A stretch of 46,767 bases of DNA from an uncultured Bacteroidota bacterium (GCA_903904855.1 CAIVEH010000247.1:1-46767), one strand, 5' to 3'. Counted from the first letter of the stretch, positions 30,190 to 37,904 are shown. The notes: generated from the sequence alone by a model not told the origin. Program-made: numbers and translations.

Positions 30190-30852
30190 ATGTATATGAA
30201 AAAATTAATTTTATCGATGCTGTCTGTTGCTCTCATTGCAACCACAGCTAATGCACAGTTAGCCATTGCCCCTGAACTTGGCCTTAACCTGGCAAATGTA
30301 ACAGGAAAATCTGGTGGGGTTTCTACCGACACAAAGATGAAGGCTGGTCTTGCTATTGGTGCAGTTATTGATTTGGGTATAGCCGATAACATTTATTTTC
30401 AGCCAGGTCTTTTCTACCTGATGAACGGTGCTAAAGCTAACACTGGAGATGTGACTATGAACATTAATACGCTTCAGATTCCGCTCAATTTCGTTTACAA
30501 ACTGGGTGAAGAAGGTGGCAATCGCTTTTTCTTTGGTGTAGGTCCTTATTTAGGCTATAACATAAGTGCAAATTATAAGGCCGGTGGCAATTCTACTACT
30601 ATTGATATTGGTACTGATAAAACAAAAGATGGGCTTAAGCCACTTGATTTTGGTGCCGGGGTTAATGTTGGCTATCTTATGAGTATGGGCGTTTTTGTTC
30701 GTGCTCATTACCAGATGGGTTTTGCTAACCTTGACCCAATAAGCGATGCAGATAATACAATGAAATCATCTGCTATTGGTATTACTGTTGGCTATTACTT
30801 TGGAGGCCATAAAGGTGGTCATAAAGCTAAGGGCGACGCAAAAAAGAAATAA
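30190..30852 (+). CDS. Outer membrane beta-barrel (porin-family) protein
   Basis: The protein has 220 residues with a signal peptide ending ATTANAQ (residue 22); a second in-frame ATG two codons on (30196) is equally possible. The mature part has alternating beta strands typical of the eight-stranded PorT/OmpA-like barrel family (APELGLNLANVTG, IYFQPGLFYLMNG, LQIPLNFVYKLG, GVGPYLGYNISANY, FGAGVNVGYLMSMGVFVRAHYQMG, AIGITVGYYFGG). A Gly/His/Lys-rich tail (GGHKGGHKAKGDAKKK) follows. It sits in the outer membrane; ligand unknown. It has its own promoter box and terminator, so it is monocistronic. Confidence 0.9.
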   Translation: MYMKKLILSMLSVALIATTANAQLAIAPELGLNLANVTGKSGGVSTDTKMKAGLAIGAVIDLGIADNIYFQPGLFYLMNGAKANTGDVTMNINTLQIPLNFVYKLGEEGGNRFFFGVGPYLGYNISANYKAGGNSTTIDIGTDKTKDGLKPLDFGAGVNVGYLMSMGVFVRAHYQMGFANLDPISDADNTMKSSAIGITVGYYFGGHKGGHKAKGDAKKK

Positions 30853-30875
30853 TCAAACCGTAATATTGAACTTTG

Positions 30876-30907
30876 GGGCTACCTTGTCAGGTAGCCCTAT
30901 TTTTTTA
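30876..30907 (+). terminator. Rho-independent terminator of the beta-barrel gene
   Basis: A perfect 9-bp stem GGGCTACCT (30876-30884) / AGGTAGCCC (30889-30897) with a TGTC loop is followed by TATTTTTTT. Confidence 0.9.
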
Positions 30908-31017
30908 TAGGCGATCCAGACCCACCCTTGAATAAAGAAATTTTTCTCCAGAATGGCATAACAGTTTATAAGTAATGGCAGTAGGGAATTTTCGTATTTA
31001 CTATGATAAGAAATTAA

Positions 31018-31045
31018 AAAAGGCAACTATTTCTGATTGCCTTTT
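31018..31045. terminator. Hairpin with A/T flanks, possible terminator
   Basis: A 9-bp stem AAAAGGCAA (31018-31026) / TTGCCTTTT (31037-31045) with a 10-nt loop. On the minus strand it lies about 115 bp beyond the stop of the HEPN-like gene and would end its transcript. The remaining 264 bp between the beta-barrel terminator and 31162 hold no recognised gene; a 70-codon plus-strand ORF there has no support. Confidence 0.5.
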
Positions 31046-31161
31046 ACCCATTAAATGTGGACTCCCCCGACGAATTGTCGAACCGGTTGATGGAATTCTT
31101 CAGGCAGATATACTCCTTAAAATCCGTATTGAAATAATAATCCGAAGCGGAAAAGAATTGG

Positions 31162-32460
31162 TCATGTCCATACTTTTTCCAGAATAGTACTTCTAATCAT
31201 TATTCTCTTAGTTAAATAGCCGTTGTTTTCTTTAGCTTCAATAATCAGTTCGTTTACAAGAGAGTTTTCTTGCCAATATGAGATTGTCTTATCTAAACAA
31301 TCGCCAATTGTTGTTCTCAACTCGAAATCTTGGACGGGCCCGGGAACTGTAAATACAAATTTTTTATCCGATATTTCAGATGTAATCATTGCGGCATCAT
31401 TCAGCAATTTAACATTGATATTATCACGTTTTGCACCTTCGTCGGTTAAGGCTAGGTAAATCGCAAAAATGCTCAATGTGAATTTTTGAATAAAAGTTTC
31501 AGCGTTTATAGGTTCTCCCTCCTGAGACAAAAACATTCTCTTTGAAAGGTTATCTGTAATCTTAGAACTGACTTCATTAAAAGGATTTTCCGTTCTGAAA
31601 AGGACATCGTTTAAAACTTCAAATTTGACATTATTAATTAGCTCTTTTAATGCATCTTCCAAGTTTTGTTCATTAATAGCCATTCCTTCCCAAATCTTTG
31701 ATGAAACCGAAGACTTCAAAACTGGCGTTCCATTCTTAGTTTTATATTCTATTACTATTTGATCTTTTTTTGAGAATTGCCATAAAGGAAAAAGCAATTG
31801 AGAAGAATGAATCGCTCGTTGTTTTGTAGGTAAATCTTCCTGTAAATCACTTAGTCCCATTAATATCGACTCATCTTTCGACTCTATTATATACTCAATT
31901 TTAAATCCTTGTGATGATATTGCTGAATAAAAATTAAGAACATTAGATTCTTCCCTTACCAAAATATCCGCCTTTTCATTTACGATCTGGTCTTGGATGC
32001 TATTGTCAATTAGGAAAATATTAAGTGCAAGCCTAAAAAATTTCCAAATGACATGAATTTGTTTTGCGATAAGGAAAAGATGATCCCTTTCTATTTCAAA
32101 TACCTTGCTATTTTTTGAGTTTATTTCGAGAACGATCTTATTATTTACAATACTAGTATTGTGATGATACGCGATATTCCTCCATGTATGTAATCTTAAT
32201 CCATGAAAATCCTCGGTAAGTAAATTTGCTAGATGATCATGCGATATTAATTCATCGATAATTACACCTAAGTCAAGCTGCATAACTATCGATAAATCGC
32301 TAGCGTTAGATGTTTTTCGATTAATTCTGCTTAGCTGTAGCAATAGTTGTAAATATGGTTTTATTAAACCTTCTATAGTCTTGCCAATTGTGGCGGCAGT
32401 TTCCTCAAGAAAATCTTCTAGACAAGCCAAAGCCCAGAGAGCAAAGGCGACAACCGCCAC
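31162..32460 (-). CDS. HEPN-like domain protein of unknown function in a tRNA-associated island
   Basis: The protein has 432 residues from GTG 32460, the only start before an in-frame TGA 21 bp upstream, so the N-terminus may be truncated. Residues about 40-170 are helical and contain FHGLRLHTWRNIAYHH; R94-N95-I-A-Y-H99 fits the RNx3H (Rx4H) signature of HEPN ribonucleases and related toxins. The remaining 260 residues are mixed alpha/beta with no motif that I recognise (IEYKTKNGTPVLKSS, FVFTVPGPVQDFELR). There is no signal peptide or membrane segment. The region looks more AT-rich than the neighbouring core genes, and it lies next to a tRNA-Arg and a tRNA fragment, suggesting horizontal acquisition. 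A role in phage defence or as a toxin is inference only. Confidence 0.65.
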   Translation of the reverse strand: MAVVAFALWALACLEDFLEETAATIGKTIEGLIKPYLQLLLQLSRINRKTSNASDLSIVMQLDLGVIIDELISHDHLANLLTEDFHGLRLHTWRNIAYHHNTSIVNNKIVLEINSKNSKVFEIERDHLFLIAKQIHVIWKFFRLALNIFLIDNSIQDQIVNEKADILVREESNVLNFYSAISSQGFKIEYIIESKDESILMGLSDLQEDLPTKQRAIHSSQLLFPLWQFSKKDQIVIEYKTKNGTPVLKSSVSSKIWEGMAINEQNLEDALKELINNVKFEVLNDVLFRTENPFNEVSSKITDNLSKRMFLSQEGEPINAETFIQKFTLSIFAIYLALTDEGAKRDNINVKLLNDAAMITSEISDKKFVFTVPGPVQDFELRTTIGDCLDKTISYWQENSLVNELIIEAKENNGYLTKRIMIRSTILEKVWT

Positions 32461-32464
32461 CCCT

Positions 32465-32830
32465 ATGTATGACTTAGTTCAATACAGGAAAAACATTAAA
32501 GATGTCTTTGATATGGAAAAGACGGCTGGCAAGACATTAACGCACTATGAATATCACTTTGGTGAGCAGGCTCTTAATGCGTTAGATACATCGGGTGAAG
32601 TTAATGCCCAAATCGCAAACTATGCTGCCGCTGGCATGAGGTTGTATAAGGTGATACCTGTTGATGAAAAAACTTGCCGTGAGACTGGCTGTGTATCAGC
32701 CACTATCAAAGTTTATAGAAAAGACGAGGTAGTCTTTTGGGATTACAGCAACCCAGATATTATGAGCGTGGCGTTTGGATATGCTCCTGCTCGTTGTGAG
32801 GTAGCAATGATAGAAGTAGTATTACAGTAA
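32465..32830 (+). CDS. Unknown small protein in the tRNA-associated island
   Basis: The protein has 121 residues from ATG 32465; an in-frame ATG at 32381 would add 28 basic, low-complexity residues and overlap the 5' end of the HEPN-like gene. The sequence starts MYDLVQYRKNIKDVFDMEKT and ends CEVAMIEVVLQ, is mixed alpha/beta, has two Cys in ETCRETGCVS-like context (CRETGC), and has no signal peptide. No family was recognised. It runs toward the strong terminator at 32854. Its start lies 4 bp from the divergent GTG of the HEPN-like gene, so one of the two start calls is probably wrong or the genes regulate each other; a junction of two unrelated pieces is also possible. Confidence 0.5.
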   Translation: MYDLVQYRKNIKDVFDMEKTAGKTLTHYEYHFGEQALNALDTSGEVNAQIANYAAAGMRLYKVIPVDEKTCRETGCVSATIKVYRKDEVVFWDYSNPDIMSVAFGYAPARCEVAMIEVVLQ

Positions 32831-32833
32831 AAA

Positions 32834-32854
32834 TGTTGCCCACTTGTTGCCCAC
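32834..32854. repeat. Two direct TGTTGCCCAC repeats
   Basis: TGTTGCCCAC occurs at 32834-32843 and again at 32845-32854, 11 bp apart, between the unknown ORF and the terminator and about 110 bp from the tRNA-Arg. Closely spaced short repeats near a tRNA resemble integrase arm sites, but no integrase gene is in the island. Confidence 0.5.
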
Positions 32855-32896
32855 CCACAAAAAAAGCACTGCGTATGGCAGTGCTTTTTTTGTGGG
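32854..32896. terminator. Strong bidirectional terminator
   Basis: A perfect 19-bp stem (32854-32872 and 32878-32896) with a 5-nt loop, containing A7 on the left, GCACTGC/GCAGTGC in the middle and T7 on the right. It can stop the plus-strand unknown ORF and, in the other direction, transcription coming from the tRNA-Arg. Confidence 0.9.
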
Positions 32897-32960
32897 CTTT
32901 TCAGCAAAGATTTTACCTGTTTTTTACTTCTTTCAAAATCGCTGAAAGCATTGATTTTAC

Positions 32961-33035
32961 TGGTGGTCTCACCAAGAATCGAACTTGGAACAAAAGTTTA
33001 GGAAACTTCGATTATATCCATTTAACTATGAGACC
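32961..33035 (-). tRNA. tRNA-Arg (anticodon CCT), CCA encoded
   Basis: The minus strand folds into a full cloverleaf. The acceptor stem is GGTCTCA/TGAGACC, the D stem GTTA/TAAT, the anticodon stem GAAGT/ACTTT with loop TTCCTAA (CCT at 33000-33002), and the T arm CCAAG-TTCGATT-CTTGG. The discriminator is A, followed by an encoded CCA (32961-32963). It reads AGG codons. Confidence 0.93.
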
Positions 33036-33055
33036 ATTTTATTACATTAAAAAAA

Positions 33056-33089
33056 GAAACTTCTATTCTATCCATTGAACTACGGGACC
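33056..33089 (-). pseudogene. 5' fragment of a second tRNA-Arg, broken in the anticodon loop
   Basis: The 34 nt read GGTCCCGTAGTTC then AATGGATAGAAT then AGAAGTTTC, i.e. acceptor, D arm and the 5' side of the anticodon arm of a tRNA-Arg. They match the first 34 nt of the intact tRNA-Arg at 29 positions by eye. Homology ends abruptly in the anticodon loop at a T7 run; no matching 3' half (CGGGACC) was found in the neighbouring sequence. It looks like the scar of an insertion or deletion at the tRNA. Confidence 0.75.
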
Positions 33090-33146
33090 GGTAACTAATT
33101 TTCGGTGTGCAAAAGTAGGATTATATCTACAGGAAAACAACTGTAT

Positions 33147-33782
33147 TTATTTAAGCCTCTGCCATTTGTTTGTCAGATCCCTGGTATCCCTCCATTTCAT
33201 CGACTCCAGCAGGTGCTTTATATCTTTTTCCAGAAAGTCGGTAGCGGGTTTCAGCGAATCGGCATTGGGGGTAACATTAAAATACAGAGCGCCCCTCAGG
33301 AAGTTTTTTACCGAATCGGTGGCAGTAAACTGGTATTTTGTTGCTGCATTGCCCATCACGGTATATAATATTCCGCTTACATTCCTGTCGTTGATCCTGA
33401 ATACATAGGATATAATGTCATCGGCTTTATCATGGTGATAAAAAGACAGGTTATCGGACTCAATTACCAGGTCCATAAAAGTATGCTCAGGAGTAATATT
33501 TTTATAGGTAATATTGATTACTCCGCCCAGTTCGGGGAAATTGATATTGATCCAGTAAGGTTCAAATTTTCTGCCGGGCTGCGGAATGGTATCGTCCATA
33601 ACTTCGCTGTACACAGGATATTCGAAAGAATAAGGGAAGCCATCGCGTGCAAACAGCTTGTATTGATGCGTGGCAGGTGTATCAATTTTATAATACCCCT
33701 GCGGCTTCGGCGGAAAAACCGGTGGCCTGCAGGATGTGACAAATAAAATTAAAACTGCTATTATTATCCCAAAACGGTACAT
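33147..33782 (-). CDS. gldD: Gliding motility lipoprotein GldD
   Basis: The protein has 211 residues from ATG 33782. It has an SPII signal (MYRFGIIIAVLILFVTSC, Cys18 followed by RPP). It then has PKPQGYYKIDTPATHQYK and FPYSFEYPVYSEV, ININFPELGGVINITYKNI and YVFRINDRNVSGILYTVMGNAATKYQF, which match the GldD family along its length. GldD is an envelope lipoprotein needed for gliding in Flavobacterium johnsoniae and linked to the T9SS machinery. The frame also has a TTG at 33791, but that codon lies inside an exact TACCTTTG promoter box, so ATG 33782 is the start. It stands alone, without gldE beside it. Confidence 0.9.
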   Translation of the reverse strand: MYRFGIIIAVLILFVTSCRPPVFPPKPQGYYKIDTPATHQYKLFARDGFPYSFEYPVYSEVMDDTIPQPGRKFEPYWININFPELGGVINITYKNITPEHTFMDLVIESDNLSFYHHDKADDIISYVFRINDRNVSGILYTVMGNAATKYQFTATDSVKNFLRGALYFNVTPNADSLKPATDFLEKDIKHLLESMKWRDTRDLTNKWQRLK

Positions 33783-33788
33783 ACTGCC

Positions 33789-33796
33789 CAAAGGTA
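33789..33796 (-). promoter_or_regulatory. -7 box (TACCTTTG) directly ahead of gldD
   Basis: TACCTTTG on the minus strand is an exact TAnnTTTG match ending 6 nt before the gldD ATG, so the transcript would have almost no leader. No -33 TTTG is seen at the standard spacing. Confidence 0.45.
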
Positions 33797-33927
33797 AGGG
33801 GATTTCGTGATAGGTAATAGGTGATAAGTAGATTAGTAATAATTTGTGAAGCGATTCTGAAAAACAAATATCAGCCTGTTTTTCAACTTTTTGAGTTAGG
33901 TCTGGCGATGCGCATTCTTAGCACACC

Positions 33928-33965
33928 TTCGACTTATCACTTATCAACTTATCACTTATCAACTT
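33928..33965. repeat. Short tandem ACTTATCA-type repeats
   Basis: ACTTATCACTTATCA occurs twice in a row in this stretch. The reverse-oriented relative GATAGGTAATAGGTGATAAG lies at about 33810-33828. Both are in the gldD/DUF3467 divergent spacer. The -7-like TAATTTCG at 33973-33980 before the DUF3467 gene follows. Confidence 0.5.
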
Positions 33966-34002
33966 TATGCCCTAATTTCGCAGCCTGATAAACTTAAAAA
34001 TT

Positions 34003-34320
34003 ATGGCAGATCAAGCAATAGTACCGGAGCAGCAATTGAATATTGAACTGAGCGAAGAAATGGCCGATGGCGCGTATGCCAACCTGGCGATCATAACCCA
34101 CTCTTTCGCCGAATTTGTAATCGATTTTGTGAATGTTATGCCCAACGTACCAAAGGCAAAAGTAAAATCGCGTATAGTCATGACTCCGCAACACGCCAAA
34201 AGGCTGATGAAGGCGCTTATAGATAATGTGAAACGCTTTGAAGCCCAGTATGGCACTATTAAAGACCAGGAGTCGACAGCAATGCCATTTAATTTCGGAG
34301 CGCCGACAGCACAGGCCTAA
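34003..34320 (+). CDS. DUF3467 family protein
   Basis: This 105-residue cytoplasmic protein carries the family core: ELSEEMADGAYANLAIITHSFAEFVIDFVNVMP, then KAKVKSRIVMTPQHAKRLMKALIDNVKRFE. The family is small, widespread and of unknown function. It is divergent from gldD and 151 bp ahead of guaA, with a short GC-rich hairpin-like element (CCGCC/GGCGG, about 34325-34347) in the gap. Confidence 0.9.
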   Translation: MADQAIVPEQQLNIELSEEMADGAYANLAIITHSFAEFVIDFVNVMPNVPKAKVKSRIVMTPQHAKRLMKALIDNVKRFEAQYGTIKDQESTAMPFNFGAPTAQA

Positions 34321-34442
34321 AACCCCTCTCCGCCGAGGCGGAGGGCATTCATCACTTCCTGATAGAAGCGGAGATAAAAATTATTTATAACAACAGATGA
34401 GCTAAGCTTAATCAATGAGATAAAGCTGAAAGTTCATCCATA

Positions 34443-34474
34443 AGTAAAGCCCCTTCAGGGGTTTGGGGTTTATG
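34443..34474 (+). repeat. GGGGTTTGGGGTTTATGAA-type leader element before guaA
   Basis: AGCCCCTTCAGGGG followed by TTTGGGGTTTATGAAC runs into the guaA start codon. A reverse-oriented relative runs into the start codon of the transglutaminase gene at 46429. The CCCC/GGGG arms can form a small hairpin next to the ribosome site. Confidence 0.55.
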
Positions 34475-36013
34475 AACGACAAAATTTTAATCCTTGATTT
34501 CGGATCACAATTTACCCAGCTAATAGCGCGAAATATCCGTGAACTCAATGTCTACTGCGAGATACAGCCTTGCACCAAACCCATTGTTTACGACAGCACG
34601 TTAAAAGGCATCATCTTATCGGGAAGCCCTTTCTCGGTAAATGACCCGCTGGCGCCTATGCCCGATGTAAAGGTAATGGCCGACCATCTGCCGGTGCTGG
34701 CGGTATGCTATGGTGCACAGATGCTGGTAAAGCAGGCCGGGGGAGAAGTGGGACAGTCCACACACCGCGAATATGGCCGTGCCCATCTGCAGGATATTGA
34801 ACATGATCCTTTATTTTCCGCTATACCACAAGGTTCGCAGGTATGGATGAGCCATAGCGATACTATCAAAAAACTGCCCGAAGGTTTTACTGTTCTTGCC
34901 CGTACCGATAGTATACCCGTTGCGGCATACAAGAGCGGTGAAGCGTATGCCAAAAACATAGTTCGTGCCATACAGTTTCACCCTGAGGTAACGCACAGTA
35001 CCGATGGCAGGCAGATTTATAAAAACTTCCTTATTGACATCTGCCGTTGCAATCAGGACTGGACACCGGCTGCGTTCATACACGAAACAGTGACCCGCAT
35101 CAAGCAGCAGGCTGGTGATAACAAAGTGGTGATGGCGCTGAGTGGTGGTGTTGATTCTACTGTTGCCGCTACGCTGATACATAAAGCAATTGGCGATAAC
35201 CTCTACTGCATATTTGTAGACAATGGTCTGCTCCGCAAGGGCGAATTTGAGCAGGTGCTGGAAGGGTACAAACATCTTGGCTTAAATACCAAAGGCATTG
35301 ATGCCCGTCAACGCTTTTATGGCGAACTGGCTGGGGTATCGGATCCTGAAACAAAAAGAAAAATCATAGGCCGCCTCTTCATAGAAGTGTTTAATGAAGA
35401 AGCAATCAAACTGAAGGATGTATCATTCCTTGGTCAGGGCACAATTTATCCCGATGTTATTGAGTCTATGTCGGTGCATGGCGGGCCATCGGCCACCATC
35501 AAGTCGCACCATAATGTGGGCGGACTGCCTGAAAAAATGCACCTCTCCCTTATCGAACCATTACGCCTATTGTTTAAAGACGAAGTGCGCCGAGTGGGTA
35601 GGGAGCTGGGTATAGATGATATTTTCATTGGCCGTCATCCGTTCCCCGGACCTGGTTTGGGTATACGAATCCTCGGACCAGTTTCGGAGGAAAAAGTAAA
35701 AATGCTTCAGGAGGCCGATCACATTTATATTCAGCATCTTCGCGATAGCGGTATGTATAAGCATGTGTGGCAGGCAGGAGCAATATTACTCCCGGTGCAG
35801 AGTGTAGGTGTTATGGGCGATGAACGTACCTATGAGTATACTTGTGCCCTGCGTGCTGTAACATCGGTAGATGGTATGACTGCCGATTGGGCGCACCTGC
35901 CCTACGACCTGCTTGCAAAAATATCCAATGATATCATCAACAGGGTACGGGGTATCAACCGCGTGGTATATGATATCAGCAGCAAGCCACCGGCAACTAT
36001 TGAGTGGGAGTAA
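34472..36013 (+). CDS. guaA: GMP synthase (glutamine-hydrolysing)
   Basis: The protein has 513 residues from ATG 34472; the frame also has a TTG 9 bp upstream. It converts XMP to GMP with glutamine and ATP in the cytoplasm. The class I glutamine amidotransferase domain has Cys79 in AVCYGAQ, and His170 and Glu172 in QFHPEVTHS. The ATP-pyrophosphatase domain has the P-loop SGGVDST (224-230). The dimerisation domain ends in the family-typical [18 protein letters not shown]. Length is normal for GuaA. A strong terminator follows, and the neighbours are unrelated core genes. Confidence 0.97.
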   Translation: MNDKILILDFGSQFTQLIARNIRELNVYCEIQPCTKPIVYDSTLKGIILSGSPFSVNDPLAPMPDVKVMADHLPVLAVCYGAQMLVKQAGGEVGQSTHREYGRAHLQDIEHDPLFSAIPQGSQVWMSHSDTIKKLPEGFTVLARTDSIPVAAYKSGEAYAKNIVRAIQFHPEVTHSTDGRQIYKNFLIDICRCNQDWTPAAFIHETVTRIKQQAGDNKVVMALSGGVDSTVAATLIHKAIGDNLYCIFVDNGLLRKGEFEQVLEGYKHLGLNTKGIDARQRFYGELAGVSDPETKRKIIGRLFIEVFNEEAIKLKDVSFLGQGTIYPDVIESMSVHGGPSATIKSHHNVGGLPEKMHLSLIEPLRLLFKDEVRRVGRELGIDDIFIGRHPFPGPGLGIRILGPVSEEKVKMLQEADHIYIQHLRDSGMYKHVWQAGAILLPVQSVGVMGDERTYEYTCALRAVTSVDGMTADWAHLPYDLLAKISNDIINRVRGINRVVYDISSKPPATIEWE

Positions 36014-36038
36014 ACAGGATATTTACTGACTATCTTTG

Positions 36039-36069
36039 AACCCACCAGGCTTTTACCTGGTGGGTTTTT
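36039..36069 (+). terminator. Rho-independent terminator of guaA
   Basis: A perfect 11-bp stem AACCCACCAGG (36039-36049) / CCTGGTGGGTT (36056-36066) followed by T-rich sequence. Confidence 0.9.
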
Positions 36070-36107
36070 CCATTAATTTTCACCCACACTGGGCTTAATT
36101 CCGCTTT

Positions 36108-36548
36108 ATGAAGTTCACCTGCGCAATAACCATACAAAAACCCATTTCCCATGTGGTCCGCCTTTTCGATAACCCTAAGAACCTTAAAGAATGGCAGGAT
36201 GGTTTTATCGACTCTACCCCAAAAAGCGGTAAGCCGGGAACCAAAGGATCTAAATCTACTATTAGAATACAGGCAGGTAAAAGCACTATAGAAATGATCG
36301 AAACCATCCTTGTAAAAAATCTGCCCGATGAAATGAGCGCACTCTATGAACACAAAAAAATGGACAATATAGTTACTCATCGTTTTAAATCATTAGGCCC
36401 AACTAGCACCCAGTGGGTATCTGAAATCCATTACACCCGTTTCAGCGAATGGATACCCAGGCTGATGGCTAACTTTTTCCCCGGTATGTTCAGAAAACAA
36501 ACTCAGAAATGGCTGGAAAATTTTAAGAAATTTGCAGAACGAACTTAA
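36108..36548 (+). CDS. SRPBCC family protein
   Basis: This 146-residue protein starts MKFTCAITIQKPISHVVRLFDNPKNLKEWQDGF, the N-terminal strand-helix-strand of the START/Bet v1-like SRPBCC fold. The C-terminal long helix is FRKQTQKWLENFKKFAERT. The fold makes a hydrophobic ligand pocket; the ligand is unknown. It is cytoplasmic. The stop is 21 bp before the VOC-GNAT fusion gene, so they are probably one operon. Confidence 0.85.
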   Translation: MKFTCAITIQKPISHVVRLFDNPKNLKEWQDGFIDSTPKSGKPGTKGSKSTIRIQAGKSTIEMIETILVKNLPDEMSALYEHKKMDNIVTHRFKSLGPTSTQWVSEIHYTRFSEWIPRLMANFFPGMFRKQTQKWLENFKKFAERT

Positions 36549-36569
36549 CCACATCTAAAATCAGTAGCA

Positions 36570-37904
36570 ATGCAAAACCTGCCAACCCCAATACTCGGCG
36601 AAATAACTGCTTTTACAATTACTACCACCGATCTCGAAAAATCGCTGGCCTGTTATAAAAAACTCGGATTCAAAGAACTTTTCCGCGCCGATTGGCCTTT
36701 CCCCTGGATTCAGATTACAGATGGTGTAGTACTCATCATGCTGCGCAAAGATGCCAAACCCTATCTGGCGCTAACTTACTATGTAAAAGACATTACAACA
36801 GTAACCACTGATCTGGAGAAAAAGGGCATCAAATTTGAAATGAAACCAAAGAAAACCGATCCGGTAAAACGTTGGCTCCTTCGCTCACCCGATGGACTGG
36901 CTATTAGCCTGGTCAATATCATAGAAGGTTTCTCTCAGCCTCCCGGCCCCGGTATGCTGCAGATGAATCCAGAAGACTATTTCAAACCTGAGAAATATGT
37001 AAACAAAACCTGTGGCCTTTTTGGTGAGTTGGCCCACGCGGTTGCCGATCTTGAAAAATCAATTGAATTCTGGCAGTTGCTTGGTTTTAAAGCGCTATCA
37101 AGGTTTACATCTCCTTATCCCTGGGCTATTATTACAGATGGCTTGGCTATTGTGGGGCTGCACCAGACCAAAGAATTCAATTATCCGGCTATCACTTATT
37201 TCGCCTCCGATATGCCTGCTAAAATAGCAGCACTGAAAAAAGATGGCCTTACTGAATTTAAACAAAAGGGGCCAACTGATGTTATTCTTACTACTCACGA
37301 ACAGCAGCATATATTCCTCTTTAGCCTGGGTGGCGGATCGGTAGAAATTAAAAAGCCAGAGGTGAAACCCCGGATTATTGAAACTAAACGCCTGCTGCTG
37401 AAAGAACTAACCCCGGAAATTTACAGTGAACTCTTTAACACCTATGAAGATGACGACTTGATTGCATTTCTTGGATTTCAGGATAAAGATGAATTGGCTG
37501 TTCAGAAATCCAACTGGCAACAAGGAATGACTACTTACCGCATTTCTTTCAGAATGTTTGTGTTAGTAGATAAAGAAACTGGAAAGGTGTTGGGCAGATG
37601 TGGAATTCACAATTGGTATGCAGTACACAAACGGGCAGAAATCGGCTATGTTATGACCGACAACTCAAAAAAACAAATGGGCTACATGAAGGAGGCGGTA
37701 GCAGCTATTGTAAAGTATGGATTTGAACAATTGGAATTGAATCGGCTTGAAGCATTTACAAGTCCTTCTAATATTGCTTCACAAAGAATTCTGACAGGGG
37801 TAGGGTTTACACAGGAGGCTATCTTGCTTTCCCGTTATTGCCACGAGGATGTTATTGGTGATGATATTTGCTATCGGTTATTGAAAAGTGAGTACAACCC
37901 ATAA
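36570..37904 (+). CDS. VOC-VOC-GNAT three-domain fusion protein
   Basis: This 444-residue protein has two glyoxalase/VOC domains in tandem (about 8-120, EITAFTITTTDLEKSLACYKKLGF; about 145-260, LAHAVADLEKSIEFWQLLGF) and a C-terminal GNAT acetyltransferase of the RimJ type. The GNAT part begins IETKRLLLKELTPEIYSELF and contains RCGIHNWYAVHKRAEIGYVM, GYMKEAVAAIVKYGFEQLELNRLEAFTSPSN and GVGFTQEA. VOC domains bind metals or small molecules such as bleomycin, and GNAT domains transfer acetyl groups. The metal ligands of the VOC parts are not evident, so a binding role is more likely than catalysis. It is probably co-transcribed with the SRPBCC gene. Substrates are unknown. Confidence 0.88.
   Translation: MQNLPTPILGEITAFTITTTDLEKSLACYKKLGFKELFRADWPFPWIQITDGVVLIMLRKDAKPYLALTYYVKDITTVTTDLEKKGIKFEMKPKKTDPVKRWLLRSPDGLAISLVNIIEGFSQPPGPGMLQMNPEDYFKPEKYVNKTCGLFGELAHAVADLEKSIEFWQLLGFKALSRFTSPYPWAIITDGLAIVGLHQTKEFNYPAITYFASDMPAKIAALKKDGLTEFKQKGPTDVILTTHEQQHIFLFSLGGGSVEIKKPEVKPRIIETKRLLLKELTPEIYSELFNTYEDDDLIAFLGFQDKDELAVQKSNWQQGMTTYRISFRMFVLVDKETGKVLGRCGIHNWYAVHKRAEIGYVMTDNSKKQMGYMKEAVAAIVKYGFEQLELNRLEAFTSPSNIASQRILTGVGFTQEAILLSRYCHEDVIGDDICYRLLKSEYNP

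Noticed and set aside
30975-31187. 70-codon plus-strand ORF after the beta-barrel gene
   Set aside because: It contains a hairpin, overlaps the end of the HEPN-like gene and has no recognisable features.
32833-33078. 81-codon plus-strand ORF across the terminator and tRNA
   Set aside because: The frame runs through a 19-bp terminator stem and the antisense of tRNA-Arg, so it is not a real gene.
30975-33100. Complete integrative element with integrase
   Set aside because: No tyrosine or serine recombinase, relaxase or transposase is encoded, so only an island remnant can be claimed.
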